From: Sistotremastrum niveocremeum HHB9708
Taxonomy: Eukaryota > Basidiomycota > Agaricomycetes > Sistotremastrales > Sistotremastraceae
Assembly: GCA_001630475.1 (NCBI GenBank)
Contig: KV419465.1
Coordinates: 1 to 64,000 of the forward strand
Length of the DNA stretch: 64,000 nt
Direction: 5' to 3'
Below the pieces are notes generated by a model. The model was not told the DNA's origin. It made no database searches and was given only the letters and a program-made list of their open reading frames with translations. A program made the translations under genes and the position numbers. Position 1 is the first letter of the stretch, and every line of letters starts with the position of its first letter. Shown piece after piece: positions 12,237 through 23,811 of this stretch.

Positions 12237-13582
12237 CTACAATTTTAGACTCTCGACAGTGAGGACTTCATTGGTGTCTGTCCTGATCATTTCAATGCCA
12301 TTCCGCTCCCATTCTGCCAAAACCTCGAAGAACCAAGGCATGAATACCATAGGTCTTTCAGTAGGATCAAACTCTGGCGCGACATACATCGGAGTCCATA
12401 GACATCGGATCTGTTTTAAGGAAGGAAATTGGATGCGACGAATATTCTGGAAGAGCTGTTGCCTAGGATCCCTGAATGTCCCTAGATCAAGCTCGCCTTC
12501 ATCAAATTCCATGACGTTCTCCGCTCTGAGGTATGGGAATGAAAGGATGGTGACCCCTCGATGCACGGGCTTGGGCTCAAGAGAACCCAAGTCCGAATGA
12601 TGATAGAGCTGGAGATGGGTTAAACGCGGACAAAGGCTCTCCAAATTGACCAATATCGAACTGCCCATTTTTGAAATATAGTCCAAGTATTCAACAGTGC
12701 GTCCGTGACGTTTAAAAAATTCGACAGTCTTCGCGGGATGAACAAACCCCTCGTACGTGATTCCGAGCCGTCGAAGTTTTGGTAAGTCCCAAAATTCCGT
12801 GCCCCATGTATCGCTGTGGCGGATCCGCAGGTGCAGAGTTTCTAGTTTTGGGAAGATGAGTATGGAACGGTCGTCATCCGCGCAAAGCGAATCGGAAGCG
12901 CTGATTCGGAGGGCGATGAGGGACGGCATCTGCGAAAAAACAGGTCCCCACTTAAAGTCGTGCGGACCGATAGAACACACGAGATGTGTCACGTTAGGGC
13001 AGTTCTGTAGGAGCTCCTCGTACACAGAAGCCCCAGTCAGATATCCCAAAGAAAGGAAGCGAACGAAATCGCTGTACAGTCGCGCATCGCAGTTTAAGAA
13101 GTTTGGGATTGGCGATTCGAGGGTCAAAAATAATGACCAGTTCGTGGAGAGACCTGTGAAATCTGGGGTGGGCCCCAGGATCACCGTGTCGGCGGAATGA
13201 AATAGGAATGGCAAGGCCAGTTCTGCGAATGTGCGGCACGTGAGCGCAACGCTGAGGAGCGTTCCCGTGTCACGTTTTCGAAACTCAGGGTTACTGTCCC
13301 TGTGTTATCAAAAGAGATACCATACCACATCAGATTGTAGATCCCGAGTGACAAGAAAAAAATGCACCTGGTATGATTCTCCACGGCGGCCAACATCTCA
13401 TCTGTAGTCAACGGGTCGCACACCTCTTTGATCACCGCAGTCCAGATTTCAACGGGGAACTGGATGTGGAAGATCTGGTTGACGCCTTGGTCGACATTTT
13501 TTGCTTCCGATTGAATCGATTCTGCCAAAATTGCCATTGTCTTGGGGGCGATGCTGTGGCGTTGGGCGACCACGGGTGCCAT
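12237..13582 (-). CDS. F-box-like protein, family member 1 (type B)
   Basis: Exon 1 is 13582-13368 and exon 2 is 13299-12237, joined over a 68-base intron in phase 2. Exon 1 holds the F-box core IQFPVEIWTAVIKEVCDPLT. Exon 2 begins DSNPEFRKRDTGTLLSVALT, continues CRTFAELALPFLF, and then shows weak leucine-rich segments (CPNVTHLVC, CPRLTHLQL), the family motif VHRGVTIL and a conserved tail EWERNGIEMIRTDTNEV. F-box proteins link a substrate-binding region to Skp1 in SCF ubiquitin ligases; the target is unknown. The start chosen is the first ATG in frame before the F-box. It is closest to member 6 at 27-28 kb, with which it shares YxxFVRFLSLGYL and DSLCADDD. Five further related genes follow to 28.4 kb. 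Confidence 0.85.
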
Positions 13583-13858
13583 CGCGAGACACGCGTGAAA
13601 CGAGACCAACTACAAGGTCCAATGTTGTAATCCTCTCGAGAAGTAGGCAATTGAAAGTAGGCAATTGAAGGCGAACACGGAGTCAACGGGAGTACATGAG
13701 CGTCAATAACGACAAAGCCAAAGCCGTCAAGTGCGTGTTGACGCCTGTTTATCTCACAGCTGAAATGGCAAAAACAAAGACTGAGAACATTAGACTCAGA
13801 ATAATCGACATAAAATCGAGGAAACCAAAACTGAGGCGAACAGTCCGCAAGATACGGT

Positions 13859-15133
13859 TCATTTCCAAACCAATTGCGACCGAGTTTCCACATTATGTTC
13901 CCACGACCTCAACTCATCGAAGGATACAAGCTCATCGGTGTCAGTCCTAACGAGTTTAATGCCTCTGTGTTCCCATTCCGCTAAAAGGCCGAGAAACCGC
14001 GGTTGGAATTTCAACCGCTGGCCAGAGCGCCCGAAATAAGGCACCGGGTGGGAACTGTAGTCTGGGATCCACGGACAACGGATCTCTTGGAGGGAAGGAA
14101 AGAATTTCGTGTGGATATTTCGCAAAGCATCAATGTCGGGCAGACTAAAAGAATGGTACGCATCGGTACAGCTCTCCCAAGTCATAGCAGCGAATGTCAC
14201 TGTCGTGACACCGTGGTGAATAATGGATGATTCTCCATGCCCAGGCCCTTGTAGCAGTCCATGGGGAGACTCAATTTGAAGGTGAGTTAGAAGGGGGCAA
14301 AAGCTCTCTAATAAAGGAGCTTTTAGAATTCTGAAATATCGGGGACCGACAAAGCTCAGGGACTGAAGGGACTGTCCGTAGAGTTGGAGAATTGCAGCGC
14401 CAGTGACGCTTGTCATAGCCAAGTCAGAGCCAATCACGACTCGCTGAAGATTAGGTATCTCCCATGAGCAAACTTCCAAATAATCGGGATTGTCGGTGTG
14501 AATTTGCACGTGGAGGAGTTTGAGATTTTTTAAAGAGTGCTTAATAGGAAGGATGGATTCGTCACGAACAGGGGGTAAGCGTGCGATGCACTCTGGCATG
14601 TGAAGGGCAACGAGTGACTTTAATCCGGAGAGCATACTTCCAATGTCCGGAATGCGTCGCATATACTGATTTCCGTGGATGATAAGATGGGATACATTCG
14701 GGCAGTTATTGAGGGTTTCAGAGAGGTGGTGGAGTTTCCCTATGGAGATGTATTCAACGAGATCGCCATAACAGCGATCCGGTGTGCCGAAGGCCTTTGG
14801 CAATGGTAATGTGAGAGTTGAAGATGACTTTGGTAGTCCATGGTATGGAAGAGGGTTGAGAAAGGGTATCTGAATGAAGCGCAATAGAAATGGAAGCACT
14901 AATTTTGTGAATGTGCGGCATGTGAGAATCAAGGAAAGCATGGATTGGTAATCCGGTTCCTGGAGGAATTGCTGAGATTGCCTACTGAGCGGATTTTAAT
15001 GATTAGAGTCGTTCACTGATGCGATAATCGAGCCTGGATGGGTTCACCTTTGACTAGACGAGATGATATTGGATACCTCCTCTTCGGTCACCGGATTGCA
15101 CGCCTGGTTGAGTATGATCCTCCAGATCTCCAT
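13859..15133 (-). CDS. F-box-like protein, family member 2 (type A)
   Basis: Exon 1 is about 15133-15048 (MEIWRIILNQACNPVTEEEV) and exon 2 is 14981-13859, joined over a 66-base phase 2 intron at the same place as in its relatives. Exon 2 starts RQSQQFLQEPDYQSMLSLIL, then TCRTFTKLVLPFLL, with CPNVSHLIIHG, CPLLTHLQIESP, the motif HHGVTTVTFAAMTWESCTD and the tail EWEHRGIKLVRTDTDELVSF. The N-terminus is short: an in-frame stop lies just upstream, and the first F-box residues read LRSMEIW rather than the usual FPVEIW. Either an upstream exon joins inside this segment or the start has been lost and replaced. Role as in other F-box adaptors; substrate unknown. Confidence 0.75.
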
Positions 15134-15316
15134 GGACCTCAGCTGCTGCCTGCAAGTCTCTGGCAGCCTTTAAGTCAGCCTTGCGTTGAGGCGGGCGCCG
15201 GTCCGAGAGATATCAAACACACACAAACATACTAATATTAATAATACGTGGCATTGTTAGAATAGAGCAACAGAGGCAAGGTAGAGCAAGATCTCGCGAT
15301 CGTATAAATTAAACCC

Positions 15317-18190
15317 TCAAACAACCCAATGTCTAACAACCAGCGCCCACACCAAGCTCAAAACCGAAAGCACGAAACTAATATACCAAATCCCGAAATC
15401 CGTCCAATGACTATTCATCTTCCATCCCTCTCTCAAAGGCGGATCGACCGCTACCTCAATCTTGAATATATGTCCTGGTCCTTTCTCTTCGGGTGGATTG
15501 AGGATGTAGAGCGTTTGAGTGGAAGCTTTGTAGGTCCATAATTCGTCGCGGATGCCTTTGACGATCAGCTTTCGATTTCGGACGAGGGAGTTTGGGAGGA
15601 AGATTTCTGTTTCGCGGGATCGAAGTCCCGCTAGATCAGCGAGAGGAGGTCTTGAGACGCTCGCATTCGCATTCGCATTTCCTTTCTCTTTATCCTTACT
15701 CGTGGTTGAAGAAGCTTCGGGAAGCGCCCAAGAGAACACGAATCGACCCGTATGGATCTCAAAGTCAAAGCTCAACGGCACACCAGCGACTTTCGCAGGA
15801 TAAGGTCTGACAATGGCTCGTAAGATCCGTCCACCTTGATCGAGAGAATGATCATTCTGAGCGAGAGAAGCGGTTCCTTTCGCTCTTGCACGTCCGGAGC
15901 TGAACCATGAGAAATTCTCGCCGTTCCAGTCGTCTCCGCGTTTATCGTCGTTGTCGGGGTTGTAGTTCCAAAGACTGGGGATGGATGAGTATGTGTTGTA
16001 AAGGAGAGGAGCGGGGAACGTACTTGACGCCGACCATGCTGCGTTCGATGCCGGTCATCAACGCGTCCATCATCTTCGCCTGCCAAGTGAACTGGCCGGT
16101 ACGGAAAGCCTCTTCACCACTTCATATTTCTGTCAGAATCCGCTCGTGAAAGACGGGAGAGAAGGAGACTTACTTCATATCCATCGGAACACCAGTTTCG
16201 CCTATGATGACAGGTTTCTCTCCTAGACTTCGGTATCCTGCTTCGACGATATTGCGTAATTGGAGGGAATAATTGTTGCGTGCCGATGCATGACCGTAGT
16301 AGAGGGCTTTCAAGATGAAGAGTCCCTAGACGTAGAACCGTTAGCAGACGAACACATATGGAAGTGAAGGACGCACTTTGGATAATCCTTGAACGTTGAT
16401 GGACACGTTCCCGTACCATTTATGAAATAGCGCACTCAAATCGTACCTGTGTCCCGTCAATATGCCGCGTAAAGCAGCCAATCAAGTGGACACACCAATG
16501 CGGAGCAAACACAACCCTTTCATCCCACCCCTCTCCCATCCAATTACTCTCACAAAGCTCATTCGGCACACCCTCCACAAAGATCCACTTCTTCTCCAAC
16601 CCTTCGATACTATGTATCTTCCCCATCCACCTCTTCGTAAAAGGCCAATAGAAATCCGTATACCACTCGACTTTCTTCCCCGTTTCTGGATGTTTCTGGA
16701 AGTATGTTTCACGGAGTGGGACGCCGATGGATTTGGTACGGTCCCAGCCCCATACGCCGTGCATTTCCCAGAGACATTGGCCGGATGTCGGGCCTTTTGG
16801 GGACCATGCTGATGAAGTGGGGACGATCTTGCGGGTGGATGTGTGGCGGGAGGGGATAGGGAAGGAGCGGGTCCAGACACGAACATTGGCTGGGCGACCG
16901 GAGCCGAGGATAAAGGATTGGAGGGCGGAGGCTAGTGAAGATATATAAATAGGCGCCGAGGGATTTCGACGAATAACGTACGGATGAGTCCGAGATGGAG
17001 GTCGGTGTTGTAGTCGAATGCATGGAGGGATGCGATGTCGATGTAGCCACGATGAGGTTCGTTCATCATCTACGAATGTCGAGTTAGTCGAATGAAGCTG
17101 CTCAGGATCCAGGTACTGTACCTCGAAACCGATGACAGCATCCAGATGTCCGACAGCCCGAGCTAGTTGCTCCCAGGCACCCATGAAGGCTTCCTGTAGG
17201 AAGGTCTGTGCGGAGACCTCTTTATCTCCAATCTTCACCTTCAACAGCGGAGCGAACACGTCACCAGCCCAGAAGAGTGTGAACATCGTACTGGCTGAAA
17301 GCTTCTGATAACCAGTAGGCCATAATCCACGTTGATCCTCCGCGTGTCCTTGACCTTTGACGCCCTGAAGCCAAGCTGCTTGACATTGCTCTAATTTCTC
17401 GATGTCGAATCCGACGGCTGATAGAGTCCATGCTGGGGCTCCGGAACCACCTGAATAGCGCGACCAGACGTCTTGATGGAGGGATACGTAGCAGACGATG
17501 GAGTATTGGGAGAAGAGGGAGAGAAGAGTTTGGAGGTAATTCAGGTATTCGGTGTCGTAGATTCCTCTATAGTCAATGAACATCAGAGAACATACGATAA
17601 CGGAGAAGGTACGTACGGTCCTTCATGCTCAATGGCTTCCCATGTCACAAGAAAGCGAACTAGATCTTGGCTTAGACCAACGACGTCTAGGACAAGGAAG
17701 TGGCATACCAAAGGTCAGACCCCATCTCCTCAATCTCGCCAAATGCTCCGGCGCGTCTTCCAGAGGAAACGGTCTCCCAACGAAGGTTACCACATCCTTA
17801 TTCTTCGGGAAACTCTCATGATCATCATTCACAGGACTAAACAACGCGTCAGCCATACATCCAACCGAGGACCTGAGGTTGATACTCACGACTCCCAACT
17901 ATCACTCACGTTTTACAATTTCCCGAAACATTCACGCCTCGAAGGTTACACACTCTCCCCCATCCATCCACGAAATGTCGGCCTTTGATGAACAGTCCAC
18001 CTCCAGTCCCTTCCTTTGACCAATCGTGCGCGAAAGATGTTGGCGAGCCTGAGCCAGGGAAGTATCCGGACTTCGTCGAAGGGTGATTCGGATCCGCGGC
18101 GGCCTTCGATTCCTTCGGAGTTAATTCTGGGAGGACTTGCGATTTGTTAACGAGGATGAATGACTCTTCAGGACCCGTCGTCGTCGACAT
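15317..18190 (-). CDS. GH5 subfamily 12-like glucosidase (steryl glucoside / glucosylceramide type)
   Basis: A multi-exon minus-strand gene starting at the ATG at 18190, with exons joining through 17860-17700, a short exon near 17660-17600 (VRFLVTWEAIEHEGP), a long exon 17570-17125 and several more to a stop at 15317. Family marks are KGRHFVDGWGRVCNLRGVNV near residue 85, WEAIEHEGPGIYDTEYLNYL, the acid/base motif MMNEPHRGYIDIASL and the nucleophile region KPVIIGETGVPMDM. Fungal enzymes of this subfamily cleave ergosteryl glucoside or glucosylceramide. The C-terminus has a beta-sandwich-like tail and ends in a single hydrophobic segment (DFGIWYISFVLSVLSLVWAL), which suggests tail anchoring in a membrane. 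No N-terminal signal peptide is seen. The start is 98 bases from that of the divergent gene at 18289. Confidence 0.88.
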
Positions 18191-18288
18191 CAAAGGCCAC
18201 AAATGTATGTGACAGGCCCGTGACAGGCACCTTCTTATCGCGTCCCGGCTATATCGGAAGCAATTTCCGGCGCATTCACACAGGCACC
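18191..18288. promoter_or_regulatory. 98-base shared divergent promoter
   Basis: This is the whole space between the start codons of the GH5 gene (minus) and the zinc-ribbon gene (plus). It contains a direct repeat of GTGACAGGC at 18209-18217 and 18220-18228. No TATA-like box is visible. Both 5' leaders must lie within it or overlap the opposite coding region. Confidence 0.6.
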
Positions 18289-19475
18289 ATGGACGACGAT
18301 TTGGACCTCTTGATCTGCGTTACTTGCGGTACACAATTCGATGTCAAAGAGGGACTGACCAATTGCCACATATGCGATGTAAGAACTCGCTTCCACCATC
18401 GTCTGAATCTCGCAAGAATCGAATCTTGCAACGATCGATCGAAACGTCACGGTAGAGAGGATTCTCGACCACATGCTAATCTCTGTCTAGGATCCTCGAC
18501 AATACGTCCCTCCGACTGGACAGTCCTTCACAACTCTCCGCCAAGCGCTCTCTAAACACCGCAATATAATCTCTCAGCCCTTCCCTGATTCACCCGAGAT
18601 ATACGTTATTCACACAGAACCAAAGCTCGGTATCGGCGAGCGAGCATTTCTGATCAAAACTCCCAATGGAAACGTATTGTGGGATTTAGTACCATTTATT
18701 GACAAAGCGACGATCGACGCCGTGAGTCTTTCGATGAGTTTTCCTACGGTCACTGCAGACCGTAGCGCTGCATTGAACTTGAACTGCAGATCAAAGAACT
18801 CGGGGGGATCCAGCATATAGTAATATCCCACCCCCATTACTGGACAACACACATAACCTGGTCCCACGCGTTCAACAACTGTCCCGTCCACCTCTCATCC
18901 GTCGACAACGAGTTCCTGTCGCGCTCAGACCCCTACTCCGTCCGATCCTCCAACTGGATCGAATCCTCTCCCAGAGAAATCGTACCTGGTATCCTCGCGA
19001 TCCCTGTAGGCGGTCATTTCCCAGGGAGCTTAGTACTGCTATGGAAGAATCATCTATTCGTCGCGGATAGTATACAAGTCATACCCGTAATCATATCTCA
19101 TCTTCTTTAACGTGTTGCACTGATTGATTATGGCGTTTCGTGTAGTCTGGGCTTTATGACATTGACCGACCAGCAGGAACGGTATCCGTTGCCTTCATGT
19201 GGAGTTATCCAAATATGGTAAGCCACCCCTTCTCCTTCTTTCTTCCTTTATTCCTTCCCAAAGATATTTATGACAATATCTAGATCCCCCTACCCCCGTC
19301 CGAAATATCAAACATCACAAAAGCTCTCGAACCATACTCATTCGATATCCTCCACGGCGCATTTCCAGGCCTTGACGTATTTCGTGGAGGGAAGAAGAAG
19401 ATATTCGAGAGTGCGAGAATTGTTGTTGGGAAGATGGGATATGATGCGAAAGAATATGTTTCAGATTTGTACTAG
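18289..19475 (+). CDS. metallo-beta-lactamase-like protein with N-terminal zinc ribbon
   Basis: Five exons in phase: 18289-18378, 18491-18721, 18790-19086, 19146-19217 and 19284-19475, giving 293 residues. Residues 10-29 hold two CxxC pairs (CVTC and CHIC), a small zinc-ribbon. The rest is a compact metallo-hydrolase-like fold with the central motif HIVISHPHYWTTH, then VPGILAIPVGGHFPGSLVLL and LFVADSIQVIP. The usual HxHxDH is reduced to HPHYWTTH, so the metal site differs from classic lactamases; similar forms occur in uncharacterised fungal proteins of this superfamily. The substrate is unknown. It is divergent from the GH5 gene and convergent with F-box member 3. Confidence 0.85.
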
Positions 19476-19704
19476 TACTGGAAGGCACGAAAATACGAAA
19501 ATAAATTCTGCATCGTGAATGTATCTCACGACTGTCCTGACGCCGAAAGTTTACGCCATCGGTACAGGTAATTTCATAAATCCTGAGCCCAAAATTCCCT
19601 CCGCTCAAGCTCGCTACGAGAGACTACGACGACAGGAATGGACGGAGAAAATCAAGGTAAATTAGAAAAGACAGTCCATCAGGACTCTATCCGCGAGTTC
19701 AGTC

Positions 19705-21109
19705 TCAGATCGCATCCGTCCGAGTGCAGAGTTCATCGGCCGAGAACCACGATCGCGAATCCATTTCCGAGTCGTCCAGTGAAATGACTTTATCAGTGTC
19801 TGACCTGACAAATCGAATCTTCCTTCGCTCCCATTCCCATAATAGGTCACGAAACCAGATTCGGAAATGCAACTGTTCTCGATATTGCCTGGAACGTGCT
19901 CTCCGGCGGATAGAACTGGCTGGAATCCATAGACAGCGGACTTCCTTCAATGAAGGAAGATAGTGCGCACAAAGATTTTGCAAAACGGTGATGTCATTCT
20001 CATCAAAACCACGGTGTTCGTCCGTGATGCTCTCCCAGGTCATATCAGAGAACGTGACAGTCCTAATACCGCGGTGAGTACATGTAGTGGCTGCTTCTGC
20101 CCCATCAGTTCCATTGGCACCCAGAAGCCGACTGGGCGTCTCGACTTGTAAGTGAGTGAGGTGTGGACAGAGTACCTCTAAGAGTGGAGCTTTTGGAACG
20201 GTGCAATGAGAACCTTCGAAGCCCAGTGACTGTATATTGCTTCCGTGAATTTGTAGAAATTCTTCACCAGTGACCGAGTTCGGACTGGCGTAGATATATC
20301 CAAATGAGACTACGCGGAGATTCGGTATATCCCATGAGCATGCGTCTAGAACGTAATGCGAGCCGACATGGAGTGAGAGAGTCAAGACTCTAAGATTCTG
20401 TAGGGTGGGTCGAGGAAGGGTAGATATGTCGTTCTCTGCAGGTGAGGGACTAATGCACGTCTTCATGCGAAGAGCGACGAGTGACTCCAACTTCGAGAGC
20501 ATGGTTCCAAAATCTGGAATAAATTGGATCTCGTCGTTCCCCCCGATGACCAGATGTGTGATGTTATGGCAGCTATTCAGAATCTTGGAGACAGCGTCGA
20601 TCTCCTCGATATGTGCAAATCGAACAAGATCACTGTAAGTGCGATCTTCGTCACCGAAGACCTTCGGCAATGGTAATCGGAGAGTCGAAACTAATTTCAA
20701 TAGTTCGGGGGTTCGATGAGGCGAGGATGGTGGTATCCGAATGAAATGGTATAGGAATGGGAGTGCCAATGCCGCGAAGGTACGGCATGTGAGAGCCGAG
20801 GAAAGGATAAATCGATAATTCGGCTCGCGAATGGGTTCATCACCTTCTCTGCACATCCGAAGGATGAACTCGCTCAGTCTTGACAGGTTCGTACATGTAA
20901 TGAGATTGGATTCACCTTGGACGACGCTCGACGGAGATTAACATCTCTTCTTCGGTCAACGGTTCACAAGCTTCCCTGAGAATGATCCTCCAGATTTCAG
21001 CTGGGAACTGGAGATCGAATATCGCAGTCGTGATTGAACGAACATCCTCATCCAGATTCTCTGGCATCGCAGTGCAGTTTGAAGCGAGGGCCTGGATTTG
21101 ATTAACCAT
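19705..21109 (-). CDS. F-box-like protein, family member 3 (type A)
   Basis: Exon 1 is 21109-20916 and exon 2 is 20848-19705, joined over a 67-base phase 2 intron. Exon 1 carries FDLQFPAEIWRIILREACEP and LTEEEMLISVERRP; exon 2 opens REGDEPIREPNYRFILSSAL, then TCRTFAALALPFLYHFIRIP. Later come CPHLTHLQVETP, the motif HRGIRTVTFSDMTWESITDE and the tail EWERRKIRFVRSDTDKVISL. A nearer acceptor would leave a 37-base intron, which is too short; the chosen one matches its relatives in place and phase. The ATG at 21109 is the first in frame, since more upstream in-frame codons are not ATG. The C-terminus is extended by about 20 residues. Role as for the other F-box-like members. Confidence 0.82.
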
Positions 21110-21823
21110 GACTGTCGATAGAGGATGAACAGCTATACCGATGCTGAAATCGTCGACGTTGGTGATGGATAGAGTACAGTAAGCACGAGCAAACACACGA
21201 GACGCCTGACGGCAACGTGAAGTTCGGCAAGATCTTGGCTCTGATCCAGGGGTGAAAACCTGAATCTTTCGGGGCCGAAGAGTGAGCTAGGTGAAGAAAG
21301 ATAAACCGTTCATGCCGATAGCTTGAACTCGTGGTACGACTTGGCGATAATAATGACGGCATGTCTATCTCGATCATCCAGAAACGGAAATACCTTGGAT
21401 AAATCGAAACGCTCAGCTGCTTTTGTCAAGCCGCCCGAATAAGATATGAACGCCGATCTCTGCAAGTTTGCATTCAAATCAGTGGAGCTTTCGCATCATC
21501 AAAGAATCGAGAAGTGCGACGTCATGTACATGTAAACATTCACGTTCAGAGGTCGTCAACTCAAGAACTCTGGCGTGTGATCCCAGTGCTCAGCCTTCAA
21601 TGATAGACCCCTGCAAACACGCGCCTAATATTATCGCCCTGCCGCTTTGGAGAAAAGAAGAATGGAGAAAGAGGATAACGGACCCCAGAAATTTCGAGTA
21701 TCCATAGAGACGACGTCATAACGGCAGGAAAATCGAAGCGCGGCAAACCCTTCGGCGGCTCCGGCATCCTTCGGCCCAATTCGGATCGGCGTACCTTTTT
21801 TCTACAAAAGGCTTGACTCCGCC

Positions 21824-23566
21824 ATGCTCGCAGGCGCTGACCTCACTCGTCCTCCCCGTCGTCCGACCTTCATCATGAGCATTCGCACTGGCATTAGTAC
21901 GATATTGGAAGATAAATTATACCTTGGCTCGTGCGTACTCTTCCTTCTTGGCTTTTTAAGTGATGTATTGACGTGGGAGGCTTGAATTGGTAGACTGAGC
22001 TCTGCCTTGCGCCTCAATATTGGCTCACCGACATCCTCTATACCACCTTCACTCGACGCATCATCTTCCTCACCTACCAACCCTCTCCAAATAACCCACA
22101 TCGTCTCCGTCTGTCCCGAATTCCCATCAACAGGCCCCCATCACCTCTCCATCCCCGTCCAAGATATCCCAGAAGAAGACCTCCTCATCCACCTCCCCAA
22201 GATCTGCGCATTCATCCAAGATGCCATAGAGAAAGGAGGACGAGTACTAGTTCACTGCGTAATGGGAATTTCGAGGAGCACAACAGCAATCTGCGCATAC
22301 TGTACATGGGTTCATTTCACTTCCCTGAGCGCGGGATTAAGCGCCTTCAATTCATTACTGACTTCCGTTTCCTTTTTGCCCCCTCTTTCCCATCTTGTCT
22401 TGCCTTCTACTCGTGTCCCTTTGTGGCGCTTGATTGATAAGTGATGTGGAGCCGCCAGATATCTGCGAATAAGGCGCTACTCTTCGTCAAGAAACGTAAG
22501 CGCGTCTTCGCCTCATGTCATGTCGAAAACTCAGTCTAACCATCTTTGACAGGACGTTCACAAGTCCATCCTAATGCTGGATTTTTGCGACAACTTTTGC
22601 TATTCGAGCTATGCTCTTATAAACCGACCCCACATCATCCCGTCTACGTCGAATTCCAGAAAGAGCAAGAAGCACTTCGACTTCTCATCGAAGAAGACTC
22701 CCTTTTCGGATTCGAAGCTGGTCCACCTGAGAAAGTGGATGACGGCATCTACATCGCGGAGTTCGTCCCTCCTTCTTCCTGTCTTATGAGTTCGAAATCT
22801 GATTTACTGGCAGTGGATTGCCAGACGATCCCGAAAGGGCATCGAATATTCTGAAAGATCTGGGCATCACCCACGTTCTTGCGATTAGACCTTCGACTAG
22901 TCTTCTGGATTCTTCAACAGTGAACGAACTTGAAATCAATTTCAAGGAGAGTAGGCCGGAGGACCTAGTTTTACAACTCCCCGCCGCGTGCGATTTTATA
23001 GATTCTGCTTTGAATCAGACGCCGAGTGGACGGATCTTGATCCATTCGTGGACGGAGAGTCGTCTGTGTCTCTTTCTCTGCGCGTTCTGTAAGTTTCATT
23101 TCATCATGGGGATCCCTATCATTCCACGATATTGAATCATATCATCTAGATATGCGAAGTCGGAAGACAGACGCCTCAAGAGCTTTCGAAATGATAGAAA
23201 TTGGTATAGTCTCCTCATTTTTATTTTACTACTGGTACCAGAAATAACTCAATACAATTTGTAGCTCGACCACTATTCAACCCCGACAAGAACTTCCTCG
23301 CTCAACTCGAACTCTTCTCATCATGCGCCTACAAACCCACTCAAACCCACCCCCTCGTTCTCGAATTCATCGAAAAGAGTCCTCTACCTCGTTATCAGAA
23401 ATTACGGATTGCATTCGACGAGAAAGCGAAAGACGGAAGTAACGGTACTGGTACAACTAATGCCAGTGGCAAGCTGAAGAATGGGGTAAATGGGAAAAGT
23501 TCGGTCAGAAATGAGAGAGCGTGGGGTGCGTCGATGGGGGCTATTCGCGCTAGATGGGCTGAGTGA
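21824..23566 (+). CDS. duplicated dual-specificity phosphatase, second half a pseudophosphatase
   Basis: Seven exons in phase: 21824-21930, 21994-22301, 22442-22495, 22553-22760, 22814-23088, 23150-23203 and 23265-23566, giving 435 residues. The first half is a dual-specificity phosphatase domain: ILEDKLYLGS, then the catalytic loop GRVLVHCVMGISRSTTAICA (HCxxGxSRS) and HPNAGFLRQLLLFE. The second half repeats the plan (VDDGIYIADGLPDD, GRILIHSWTESRLCLFLCAF, NFLAQLELFSSCAYKP) but the catalytic Cys is Ser and the loop reads HSWTESR. All three introns of the first half recur in the second at the same place and phase (2, 1, 1), and the exon after the loop is 54 bases in both. The first half should dephosphorylate protein or lipid substrates; the second is probably a regulatory or scaffold domain. 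The tail is basic and Gly/Asn-rich. Confidence 0.88.
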
Positions 23567-23811
23567 GACGGTGATGAAAGAAAAGAAATAGAAGTACTAG
23601 AGTGTATTGTACGATGCGATTTTTGATTCTCTTCGGCCGGCAGGCCGGCCGAGCACCTGTGTTTGTGTGTATTTGTCCTTTGCCGAACTTGCGCTCGACG
23701 TTCAACGAGCTCAGCATTGGTAAGGGCGTACAACGTATAAATCATTCATTCTCACGTCCTCCGTTCGTAGAGAACGCGACAACGACCGTAGGGACTCGCG
23801 GGGATAACGCT

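Noticed and set aside
20879-20915. Short 37-base intron for F-box member 3
   Set aside because: Too short for this genome; the acceptor at 20849-20850 gives 67 bases and matches relatives in phase and place.
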